A stretch of DNA of 64,000 nt, taken from NCBI RefSeq assembly GCF_000152785.1, contig NZ_CH672414.1:1354505-1418504 (forward strand). Reading direction: 5' to 3'. How positions within the stretch are numbered: the stretch's first letter is position 1; each line of letters begins with the position of its first letter. The notes beneath the pieces are model-generated. The model made no database searches, was not told the DNA's origin, and saw only the letters and a program-made list of their open reading frames with translations. A program made the position numbers and the translations under genes. This document shows, piece after piece, positions 56,712 to 64,000 of this stretch. The stretch comes from Yoonia vestfoldensis SKA53. GTDB taxonomy: Bacteria; Pseudomonadota; Alphaproteobacteria; Rhodobacterales; Rhodobacteraceae.

Positions 56712-58378
56712 GAATGTTCTTCGGCTGCTGTGTCCGATAGCGCGCGGTTCATCGCACGCAGGGCATCGAGCTGATACAGCACGCCCAGCACTGTGGGCGT
56801 GTCTGAACCTTTGTCCAAGAACACGATTGGCAAAAACGCCGCGCCGCTGCGATCGAACAGGGGCATCGCCTGTTCCAGCGTCGCTTTGCGGTCAAGAAAA
56901 AGTCCCTGCTGGATCAATGATTTGCAGCCATCGTCTGGCGCGGGGCGCAGATGGGCTATGACGGGGATCGTGGCCAGCAGATAGGCCTGCGGCCCTGCCG
57001 CCAGATGTACGCCGCGCCGTTCCAGCTGGGTCAGGAAAAACGACCGGTCCACCAGCCGTGATGCCAAGGCGGTGGACAAAGACACCGCAACCATCACCGC
57101 CAGCCCGGTCTGCCAGTCGCCCGTCAGCTCGAACACGATCAGCGTCGTGGATATCGGCGCGCCCAGCACGGCGGCGGCCACCGCCCCCATGCCCGCCAGC
57201 GCATAAAGCGACCCTTCACCCGAGACATTGGGAAAGACTGCCGTCGCGATCAGGCCAAAGGCCAGCCCGGTCAGCGCCCCGATCATCAAGGATGGTGAAA
57301 ACACGCCACCCCCCATCCGCCCGCCGATGGTGATCGCGACGGCCAGCACCTTGAGCGCGACAAGAACGATCGCCTCGTGCAGCAGCAGCGATCCGGTCAG
57401 CGCGGCGGTCGTGGTTTCATAGCCGACCCCGATGATATGCGGAAACCAGATCGCCAGCCCGCCCAGCATGGCCCCTGCCACCGCAGGCCGCAGATAGCGC
57501 GGCAGGCGGGTCAGGTTTTGCACAAAATTCGCAAAATCATCGGCCCAGAAGATGGATTTCATCAGCACCACCGCGACCAGCCCGCAGACCAGCCCCAACA
57601 GCAAAAAGGCCGGCAGTTCGACATAAAACGCCAGCGCATTCTGCACCGGCAGCACGAATTCGGCCACATCGCCAAATACCGTACGGTTGATGATCGTGCC
57701 AACCACCGACGCGATCACGATGGGTGCAAAGGCATGAACCGCAAAATGCCGCAGAACGACTTCCAGCGCGAACAAGGCCCCGGCGATCGGCGCGTTGAAA
57801 CTGGCCGATACGGCGGCGGCGACGGCACAGCCCAGCAGATCGCGCCCCGTGATCCCGTTGGCCTTGATCCAGCGACACACGATGGTGGACAGCACGGCGG
57901 CCAGATGCACCACCGGGCCTTCGCGCCCGCTGGACCCGCCGGTAGACAAGGTGATCAGCGACGCAGCGGCCGAGGCCAGACCGCGCCGCACCTCGACCCG
58001 CCCGCGCGACAGTGCCGCGCCTTCAATGACATCCGCCACCGACCGCACACGGCCATCATCGGTGAAACGGTGCAGAATCACCCCAACGATCAACCCGCCG
58101 CAGATCGGCACGACCAGCACATGATACCACGCCAGACTGGCCGCCAGCGTCTGCAACATCACGACATCTTCGGTGCCGTAAACGGCAGATTGAATCACTG
58201 AAATCCCCAGCCGGAACAGCACCGCAGCCCCCGCCGCCGCGATGCCGATGACCAATGCGATAAACCAGAACTGAATCTGGGTCGGTCCATGGGTTTTCAT
58301 CACCTGCAGCGCATCAAATCGGGCGCGCCGCAGATAGGCGGCACCTTTTTGCAGGGTCGATCTGACAGCTGCGCGCAT
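56708..58378 (-). CDS. ClC-family chloride channel or antiporter
   Basis: A 556-residue ClC protein with about ten or more membrane helices and a C-terminal cytoplasmic segment. The gating-glutamate motif is present as GGSSGREGPVVHL near 160 and the third motif as GGRMGGGVFSPSLMIG near 355 (GxFxP class). The first signature, usually GSGIP, is not seen in the expected region (RSVADVIEGAALSRGRV near 120). The tail holds at least one CBS-like half (LDRKATLEQAMPLFDRSGAAFLPIV, core LEQAMPLFDRSG). ATG 58378 has GGAG upstream; a GTG seven codons earlier is possible. Confidence 0.88.
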   Translation of the reverse strand: MRAAVRSTLQKGAAYLRRARFDALQVMKTHGPTQIQFWFIALVIGIAAAGAAVLFRLGISVIQSAVYGTEDVVMLQTLAASLAWYHVLVVPICGGLIVGVILHRFTDDGRVRSVADVIEGAALSRGRVEVRRGLASAAASLITLSTGGSSGREGPVVHLAAVLSTIVCRWIKANGITGRDLLGCAVAAAVSASFNAPIAGALFALEVVLRHFAVHAFAPIVIASVVGTIINRTVFGDVAEFVLPVQNALAFYVELPAFLLLGLVCGLVAVVLMKSIFWADDFANFVQNLTRLPRYLRPAVAGAMLGGLAIWFPHIIGVGYETTTAALTGSLLLHEAIVLVALKVLAVAITIGGRMGGGVFSPSLMIGALTGLAFGLIATAVFPNVSGEGSLYALAGMGAVAAAVLGAPISTTLIVFELTGDWQTGLAVMVAVSLSTALASRLVDRSFFLTQLERRGVHLAAGPQAYLLATIPVIAHLRPAPDDGCKSLIQQGLFLDRKATLEQAMPLFDRSGAAFLPIVFLDKGSDTPTVLGVLYQLDALRAMNRALSDTAAEEHS

Positions 58379-58487
58379 CCGTCTCCGCCGTGATTGCACT
58401 CTGCCCGCAGGCCGGATGTGCGGGTGAGTGCCTTGATAACGGGACCGTAAGGCAGGTCCAAGCCCTGATATCGGGCGCGCTTTCCGT

Positions 58488-60137
58488 TTAGGCCTTGATC
58501 AGCGCCTTGGCGGCTTCGCGTGCGGCATCTGTCACCGTGTCGCCCGACAGCATCCGCGCGATTTCGTCGATCCGCGCGGCGGCATCCAGCCGCACGACGG
58601 TGGACAGGGTCGCATCCGCGCGCTGGTGTTTTTCGACCCGCCAGTGGTGCCCGCCCAAGGCCGCGACCTGCGGCGAATGGGTCACGACCAGCACCTGCCC
58701 GCCCTGCGCCAGTTCCGCCAGCCGCCGCCCAACGGCATCCGCCGTCGCCCCGCCGACACCACGGTCGATTTCATCAAAAATCATGGTCAGCCCGTCGGCC
58801 TCTTGGGTCAGGCAGACCTTGAGCGCCAGCAAAAACCGGCTGAGTTCGCCGCCAGAGGCGATCTTGTTGATCGGGCCGGTCGGCGCACCGGGGTTGGTCG
58901 CCACGGTAAAGGCCACAGCATCGCCACCATCGGGGCCAGAATCGGCATCGGTGATTTCGGTCGTGAATACGGCGCGTTCCATTTTCAGCGGGGCAAGCTC
59001 TGCCGCCATCGCAAGGTCGAGCTTGCGCGCCGCGCCCTGCCGTTTGGCGCGCAGATTGGCCGCTGCAGCATCATAGGCGGCCTGCGCGCCCTGCACCTGC
59101 GCGGCCAGCGCCTGCAGATCGCCGGAGGATCCGTCCAGCACGGCAAGACGGCCGCGCAAATCATCGGCAAAACCGCGTAAATCGTCGGGCAGCACGTCAT
59201 GTTTGCGCGCCAGTCCACGGATCGCGAATAGCCGTTCTTCGGCCTGTTCCAGCGCGAAGGGATCGAATGTCAGCGCGTCCAGACAGGTTTCAATAGCGCG
59301 TTGGGCATCGTCCAGCGACAGCATCATCGCCTCGATCGCCGTCAGAGCGGGGTCAAGCTGGCCTTCGGCCTTGTCGGCAGCGCCTTGCAGCCAGCGGGAC
59401 GCATCATTGACCAGCCCTTCGGCGCCTTGCAGGCCCAAGGCTTCATGCGCGCGGACGATATCGGTGCGGATTTTCTCGGCGGATTGCATCAGGCGGCGCT
59501 GTGCGTCCAATGTCGCCTCTTCGCCCGCCTCGGGGGACAGCGCGTCAAGCTCGGCCACGGCATGGCGCAGATAATCTTCCTCGGCGCGGGTTTCGGCAAC
59601 CTTGGCTTCGGCTGCGGCCAGCGCCTTGCGCGCAGCGGACAGCGCACGCCAAGCGGCCTGCGTGGTGGCCAGCTCACCTTCAGCGCCGGCGAAGGCATCA
59701 AGCATCTGGCGGTGACCACGCGGGTTCAGCAGGCCGCGATCATCATGCTGGCCATGCAATTCGACCAATGTATCCGACAGCGCGCGCAGCACGTCACCGC
59801 TGACGCGGCGGTCATTGACCCAAGCGGTCTTGCGCCCGTCGCGGGTGTTGATCCGGCGCAGGATCAGCTCATCCTCGACCTCCAGCCCCGCATCTTGCAG
59901 GATCGCGCGGGCGGGATGATCGGTGGACAGGTCGAACCATGCCGTAACCTCGCCCTGTTCGGCGCCTTGGCGGACCAGTTCGGCACGCCCGCGCCATCCC
60001 AGCACGAACCCCAACGAATCAAGCAGGATGGATTTGCCTGCGCCGGTTTCGCCTGTCAGCACGTTCAGCCCGGGCTGGAACGCTAATTCCAGCCGGTCGA
60101 TGATCAGCATGTCCCTGATGTCTAAGCCGCGCAGCAT
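58488..60137 (-). CDS. recN: DNA repair protein RecN
   Basis: SMC-like ATPase of double-strand break repair, 549 residues. The N-terminal half ATPase has Walker A LTGETGAGKSILLDSL near 28; two coiled-coil arms rich in Ala, Glu and Arg fill residues ~155-375. The C-terminal half has the signature KIASGGELSRFLLALK near 420, Walker B LTMIFDEIDRGVGG near 448 and VLVVTHSPQVAALG near 480. It follows bamD by 36 bases on the same strand, completing the ftsZ-lpxC-bamD-recN order seen in related genomes. No LexA site is evident in the short gap. Confidence 0.96.
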   Translation of the reverse strand: MLRGLDIRDMLIIDRLELAFQPGLNVLTGETGAGKSILLDSLGFVLGWRGRAELVRQGAEQGEVTAWFDLSTDHPARAILQDAGLEVEDELILRRINTRDGRKTAWVNDRRVSGDVLRALSDTLVELHGQHDDRGLLNPRGHRQMLDAFAGAEGELATTQAAWRALSAARKALAAAEAKVAETRAEEDYLRHAVAELDALSPEAGEEATLDAQRRLMQSAEKIRTDIVRAHEALGLQGAEGLVNDASRWLQGAADKAEGQLDPALTAIEAMMLSLDDAQRAIETCLDALTFDPFALEQAEERLFAIRGLARKHDVLPDDLRGFADDLRGRLAVLDGSSGDLQALAAQVQGAQAAYDAAAANLRAKRQGAARKLDLAMAAELAPLKMERAVFTTEITDADSGPDGGDAVAFTVATNPGAPTGPINKIASGGELSRFLLALKVCLTQEADGLTMIFDEIDRGVGGATADAVGRRLAELAQGGQVLVVTHSPQVAALGGHHWRVEKHQRADATLSTVVRLDAAARIDEIARMLSGDTVTDAAREAAKALIKA

Positions 60138-60173
60138 GTCGCACCCCGAAGGGCGGGAAAACCCCCGCCGTGG

Positions 60174-60959
60174 TTAAAGCCACTCACCCCGGATCACCTG
60201 CCGATAAATCGACGCCAGCCAATTGTCGCCGGCCGCCTCGGCCGCCAGACCGCGTCCTGTCAGCAAGGCGAAACTGGCCGCGTACCAGTCACTGGACTGG
60301 TAATTATAGCCAAGGATCGCGCCTGCGGTCTGCGCCTCATCGGTCAGGCCCAGCGACAGATAGGCTTCCACCAGACGGTGCAGCGCCTCTGGCGTATGGG
60401 TCGTGGTCTGGAAATCTTCGACAACGGTGCGGAACCGGTTGGCGGCAGCGGCGTAATTGGCACGCTTGAGGTAATAGCGCCCGACTTCCATTTCCTTGGC
60501 CGCCAGCTGGTCAAAGGCCAGATCGAATTTCGCCACAGAGGCCGCGGCATATTCGCTGTCGGGATAGGTTTCGATCACGCGGCGCAAGGCTTGCAGCGCC
60601 TCAAACGTCAGCCCCTGATCGCGGCCGATATCGGAAATCTGGTCGTAATAGGACAGGGCCAAAAGATAGGCGGCATAGGGCGCATCCTGTTCGGCGGGAT
60701 AGAAATCGACGAACCGCTGGGCCGCGGCGCGACTGTTGGGATAATCGCCATCGCGGTGATAGGCAAAAGCCTGCATGATCAACGCGCGCTGCGCGAATTC
60801 TGAATAATGATAGAGGCGTTCAATCTCACCAAAGGTGAAGGCCGCGTCATCGGCATTGCCGGCCTCGATCTGGCGTTCGCCCAGCTCGAATATCTGCTGC
60901 GCGCTCAGGTCTTCCATCGCGACATTGCTGCCCGCGCCACTGCAAGCCACCAGCAACAT
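60174..60959 (-). CDS. bamD: outer membrane assembly lipoprotein BamD, signal sequence frameshifted
   Basis: Essential lipoprotein of the BAM complex that inserts outer-membrane proteins. The readable frame gives 261 residues with tetratricopeptide repeats (IFELGERQIEAGNADDAAFTF; ALIMQAFAYHRDGDYPNS; PAEQDAPYAAYLLALSYYDQI, shortened to ALSYYDQI) typical of BamD. It starts only just before the lipobox (MLLVACSG). The expected basic start MKNKRVLGALPL is encoded immediately upstream in another frame, 60960-60996. Removing one base at 60961-60962 would join them. No ribosome site precedes the in-frame ATG. The rest of the gene looks intact. Confidence 0.85.
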   Translation of the reverse strand: MLLVACSGAGSNVAMEDLSAQQIFELGERQIEAGNADDAAFTFGEIERLYHYSEFAQRALIMQAFAYHRDGDYPNSRAAAQRFVDFYPAEQDAPYAAYLLALSYYDQISDIGRDQGLTFEALQALRRVIETYPDSEYAAASVAKFDLAFDQLAAKEMEVGRYYLKRANYAAAANRFRTVVEDFQTTTHTPEALHRLVEAYLSLGLTDEAQTAGAILGYNYQSSDWYAASFALLTGRGLAAEAAGDNWLASIYRQVIRGEWL

Positions 60960-60996
60960 CAAGCGGCAACGCGCCCAGAACGCGTTTGTTTTTCAT
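60960..60996 (-). other. severed 5' end of bamD (signal peptide n- and h-region)
   Basis: ATG 60996 opens MKNKRVLGALPL, a basic and hydrophobic lipoprotein leader that would continue into MLLVACSG if one base of the AA at 60961-60962 were absent. As written, the frame shifts and continues with unrelated residues. Confidence 0.75.
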
Positions 60997-61139
60997 GTTG
61001 CTTGTCACGTCTGCTGTCCTCTTGCCTGACTGCGGCCGCAAAGCACGCAGCGCTATGCGGTCTGTATCGGTCTAGCATACAAAATTGAGGGGCAAAATGC
61101 CTTTTGATCCAGTGGCGATCAACAGGGCGATACCGGATA

Positions 61140-62120
61140 TCAGGCGACCGCGACCAGATCGGCCTGGCTGACGCCGACACCGGGCAAACGGGCTGCGATA
61201 TTGCTGTCACAACGCACCATGCGCCACGCATCAGGCTGGGCGAAAAGCGCGCGCAGCAACAGGTTGGTCATCGCATGCCCGGCGCGTGATCCGGTATAGC
61301 GCCCCAGAATGGGCGCACCGGCGGTGTAAAGATCACCCAAGGCATCCAGCATCTTGTGGCGCACAGCCTCGTCCGTATGGCGCAAACCGCCCGGCGTCAG
61401 GATCTTGTCGCCATCCACCACAACCGCGTTATCAATGCTCCCGCCGAGGGCAAGCCCCTGCGCGCGCATCGCATCCACGTCAGCAGACCGGCAGAATGTC
61501 CGGCTGTCGCACAATTCGCGCACGAAAGCGCCGTTTGCCATGTTCAGCGTCTTGTGCTGCCGGCCAATGGCGGCATCGACGAAATCAATTGCAAAGTCGA
61601 TCTGCAAGGTCGTCGCGGGGCTGAGCGTCGCGGTCGCCTCCCCTTGGGTCACTGTCACATCGCGCAGGATTTCTATGGCCTGCAGGGGCGCTGTGTCGGT
61701 TTGCAGACCGGTCGCTACGATCCCGCGCACAAAAGCTGCCGCGCTGCCGTCAAGAATAGGGACTTCGGCGGCGTCGATGTCGATCAGCGCGTTATGCACG
61801 CCACAGCCTGCCAGGGCGGCCATCAGATGTTCGATGGTCGAAACGGACACGCCATCGGCATTGGCCAGACGTGTGTTCAGCGGTGAAACAATCACGTTTT
61901 GCCACAAAGCGGCGATCACCGGCATTCCCGCAAGGTCCACACGGCGAAACGCAATCCCCGCCCCCGCAGATGCAGGGCGCAGAACAACCCGCGCGGGAAC
62001 ACCCGTGTGCAGGCCGACACCTTCAAAAACGATGGGAGATTTAACGCTGTTCTGCACGAGGCGGGACCAAACTTGTAAGGAAAGATGTGTTCCGACCTTG
62101 GTACTGTGCAGGTGCAGCAT
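61140..62120 (-). CDS. lpxC: UDP-3-O-acyl-N-acetylglucosamine deacetylase
   Basis: Zinc enzyme for the committed step of lipid A synthesis. The family core starts at NSVKSPIVFEGVGLHTG. Zinc ligands are in VSTIEHLMAAL (His) and VRHKMLDALGDL (His and Asp); the catalytic His is in GSRAGHAMTN, and ILDGSAAAF near 120 is conserved. I use ATG 62120 (326 residues), which has GAGTGA upstream, but this leaves about 25 residues before the usual start; an ATG at 62153 and a GTG close to NSVKS are alternatives. It lies between ftsZ, with a terminator, and bamD. Confidence 0.93.
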   Translation of the reverse strand: MLHLHSTKVGTHLSLQVWSRLVQNSVKSPIVFEGVGLHTGVPARVVLRPASAGAGIAFRRVDLAGMPVIAALWQNVIVSPLNTRLANADGVSVSTIEHLMAALAGCGVHNALIDIDAAEVPILDGSAAAFVRGIVATGLQTDTAPLQAIEILRDVTVTQGEATATLSPATTLQIDFAIDFVDAAIGRQHKTLNMANGAFVRELCDSRTFCRSADVDAMRAQGLALGGSIDNAVVVDGDKILTPGGLRHTDEAVRHKMLDALGDLYTAGAPILGRYTGSRAGHAMTNLLLRALFAQPDAWRMVRCDSNIAARLPGVGVSQADLVAVA

Positions 62121-62195
62121 GCTCAATTCACTCTTTGCGACGGACTGAAACATCAAGTTTCAAACCCGTTAAAAAGCGCAAGTCATTGATAAAAA

Positions 62196-62222
62196 TGAAA
62201 AAGGCCGCATCGCTGCGGCCCT
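62196..62222 (-). terminator. rho-independent terminator of ftsZ
   Basis: On the minus strand GGCCGCA-GCGA-TGCGGCC is followed by TTTTTC. It lies 43 bases after the ftsZ stop, so lpxC needs its own promoter in the following ~75 bases or read-through. Confidence 0.85.
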
Positions 62223-62265
62223 TTGTCAGTCTTGTCACACCCGTGGACCCCCACGGGGCCTGCGA

Positions 62266-63840
62266 TCAGTTCGCCTGACGGCGCAGGAAAGCAGGAATTT
62301 CGATTCGATCCTGATCGTCTTCGGCCTCTTGTTCGGGCCGCAGGGCGGTGACCTGCGGCTGCGTGCGCGCGGGCTGTTGTGCAGGTGAGGCATCGGCCTG
62401 CGCGCCGGTCATGCGGTTGATCAACGAGTTGATCCCGAAACGCGGCTTTTCTGCTTCGGCGGCTCGTGGCGCGGGGCGCTGTTGCTGATCCGCAGGCTTT
62501 GGCACGCGGTTGACGGCGGCCTGCAAACGGGCCAGCGCCTCTGGCGAGGGGGTGCCGGGGGCCGGTGCGCGGGGGGCCACGAATGCATCGGCATCCGACA
62601 AGGTCGGCTCAGGGCGCGGCGTATAGGCAGGCGGCGGCAGATCATCAGCACGGCTCTGCGCAACGGGTGCTTCGTGGCGGGGCGCCATGATGGGGGCGTG
62701 ATCGGTTTCCAGATCCTCGAACAAGCTGGGCTCCAGACGCGCATCGGCTTGGGCCGCCACGTGCTCGGCGGCAACTGGCACGGGGGCTGCTGCGACAGGT
62801 GCAGGGGCCTGATGGGCCTGCGGCAATGGCGCGGACATCGACCGGCGCGGGGTTGCATCCTCGGCACGCTTGGCCTTGGCGTCGATGCCGGTGGCAACAA
62901 CGGAGACACGCATCCGGCCTTCCATGCTGGTGTCCAGCGTGGAACCAACAATGATATTTGCCTCTGGATCGACCTTTTCGCGGATCTTGTTGGCGGCCTC
63001 GTCCAATTCGAACAGCGTCAGGTCATAGCCGCCGGTGATGTTGATCAGCACGCCGCGCGCACCTTCGAGGCTGATTTCGTCCAGCAGCGGGTTGGCGATG
63101 GCCTTTTCGGCGGCCTGAATGGCGCGGTTTTCGCCCTCGGCCTCGCCGGTGCCCATCATGGCCTTGCCCATCTCGTCCATCACGGCGCGCACATCGGCGA
63201 AATCGAGGTTGATCAGGCCGGGGCGGACCATCAGATCGGTCACACCTTTCACGCCCTGATACAGCACGTCGTCGGCAAGCGCGAAAGCTTCGGTAAAGGT
63301 GGTGTTTTCATTGGCCAGACGGAACAGATTCTGGTTGGGAATGATGATCAGCGTATCGACGACCTTTTGCAGGGCTTCGATGCCTTCATCGGCCTGACGC
63401 ATCCGCTTGCCGCCCTCAAACTGGAACGGCTTGGTCACGACACCCACGGTCAGCACGCCCAATTCACGCGCGGCCTGCGCGATGATCGGGGCCGCACCGG
63501 TGCCGGTGCCGCCGCCCATGCCCGCGGTGATGAAACACATATGCGCGCCGGCCAGATGATCGACGATCTGTTCGATGCTTTCCTCGGCCGCAGCCGCCCC
63601 GACGCTGGCGCGCGCACCGGCACCCAGACCTTCGGTCACTTTCAGACCCATCTGGATTTTCGAGGTCGCGCGCGATTGCTGCAACGCCTGCGCATCGGTG
63701 TTGGCCACAACGAATTCAACGCCGTCGAGTTGCTTTTCGATCATGTTGTTGACCGCGTTACCACCAGCGCCGCCCACGCCAAAAACGGTGATGCGCGGCT
63801 TCAGTTCATCGTGCCCGGGAAGGGAAAGGTTCAGTGTCAT
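62266..63840 (-). CDS. ftsZ: cell division protein FtsZ
   Basis: Tubulin-like GTPase forming the division ring, 524 residues. The GTPase part shows [19 protein letters not shown] near 17 (core [13 protein letters not shown]), the tubulin signature [13 protein letters not shown] near 105, [14 protein letters not shown] near 168 and a catalytic T7 loop [15 protein letters not shown] near 210. From about 330 a long Pro/Ala-rich linker follows, ending in the conserved tail [13 protein letters not shown] that would bind FtsA and other partners. ATG 63840 has GGCGGA-type sequence upstream. ftsQA should lie beyond the window edge. Confidence 0.98.
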   Translation of the reverse strand: MTLNLSLPGHDELKPRITVFGVGGAGGNAVNNMIEKQLDGVEFVVANTDAQALQQSRATSKIQMGLKVTEGLGAGARASVGAAAAEESIEQIVDHLAGAHMCFITAGMGGGTGTGAAPIIAQAARELGVLTVGVVTKPFQFEGGKRMRQADEGIEALQKVVDTLIIIPNQNLFRLANENTTFTEAFALADDVLYQGVKGVTDLMVRPGLINLDFADVRAVMDEMGKAMMGTGEAEGENRAIQAAEKAIANPLLDEISLEGARGVLINITGGYDLTLFELDEAANKIREKVDPEANIIVGSTLDTSMEGRMRVSVVATGIDAKAKRAEDATPRRSMSAPLPQAHQAPAPVAAAPVPVAAEHVAAQADARLEPSLFEDLETDHAPIMAPRHEAPVAQSRADDLPPPAYTPRPEPTLSDADAFVAPRAPAPGTPSPEALARLQAAVNRVPKPADQQQRPAPRAAEAEKPRFGINSLINRMTGAQADASPAQQPARTQPQVTALRPEQEAEDDQDRIEIPAFLRRQAN

Positions 63841-63965
63841 AACTCTGTCCGCCTGTTTTTGTTTTAGCCCGTCCCACCGGGCGACTGCTGCCTATTATCC
63901 CCCAGCATAGCCCTATGGTGCCGAAAGGTCACGGAAAAAACACAAACCGACCACCAAATCTTGAC

Positions 63966-63998
63966 CTATATTCGTCTTTTCTGCTCGATATCGTCAGA
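63966..63998 (-). other. possible 3' end of the gene upstream of ftsZ (ftsA expected)
   Basis: The last bases of the window read, on the minus strand, SDDIEQKRRI then TAG. In this group ftsA normally precedes ftsZ, and a stop here would leave a 125-base gap before ftsZ. Eleven codons are too few to identify the gene. Confidence 0.25.
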
Positions 63999-64000
63999 TC

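Overview
The window is a 64 kb piece of a chromosome from an alphaproteobacterium, most likely a Rhodobacterales (Roseobacter-group) species. The evidence is gene content and order rather than any single marker: the ftsZ-lpxC-bamD-recN series, the bolA/J-domain/cobS/cobT group of aerobic cobalamin synthesis, the split glyQ/glyS, DUF3422, DUF2244 and DUF4177 proteins, a lone aa3-type ctaD, and a short intergenic repeat that I associate with this group. Genes are packed tightly, with many 1-4 base stop/start overlaps, and no gap exceeds about 210 bases. There is no phage, transposase, CRISPR array or rRNA; one tRNA gene is present. This is core chromosome, with a few small accessory insertions.

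Layout. 1-7163: a complete D-xylose uptake and catabolism locus, with xylF-xylH-xylG-xylB-xylA on the minus strand (xylA cut by the window edge) and a divergent ROK-family repressor. 7160-9925: a secreted FG-GAP/ASPIC protein convergent with a di-haem peroxidase. 9985-17212: housekeeping genes (DUF3422, rluE-type pseudouridine synthase, tRNA-Leu(GAG), lipB, ctaD plus a DUF2244 membrane protein, YqeY, carA). 17278-23912: a glycosyltransferase with a GspE-type N-terminus, a GntR regulator, a HAD nucleotidase, a UbiH-type hydroxylase, a class V aminotransferase and two Lrp regulators. 24041-30172: ilvC, a DMT exporter, the folB-folP-glmM operon and a SleB-type hydrolase. 30356-38108: trkH-glyQ-(small membrane protein)-glyS-PPDK-like, all on the minus strand. 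38190-42198: a photolyase-like flavoprotein and a two-subunit molybdenum hydroxylase. 42202-46421: D-lyxose isomerase, a class I glutamine amidotransferase, GlcG and malate synthase G. 46521-58378: DUF2256, an acyltransferase, gatB, DUF4177, bolA, the J-domain protein, cobS, an FMN reductase, cobT, an M24 peptidase, DUF427 and a ClC channel. 58488-63840: recN, bamD, lpxC and ftsZ.

No entirely new multi-gene system is evident. The items most worth a second look are: bamD, whose lipoprotein signal sequence is cut off by an apparent single-base insertion; a pyruvate phosphate dikinase homologue with intact His and PEP domains but a ruined ATP site; a photolyase-like protein whose FAD domain comes first and whose alpha/beta domain seems to follow it; a FolB fused to a degenerate amino-acid-kinase-like domain; an unknown membrane protein translationally coupled between the two glycyl-tRNA synthetase subunits; an orphan NrdR-like box; and three small repeat families placed at gene ends.
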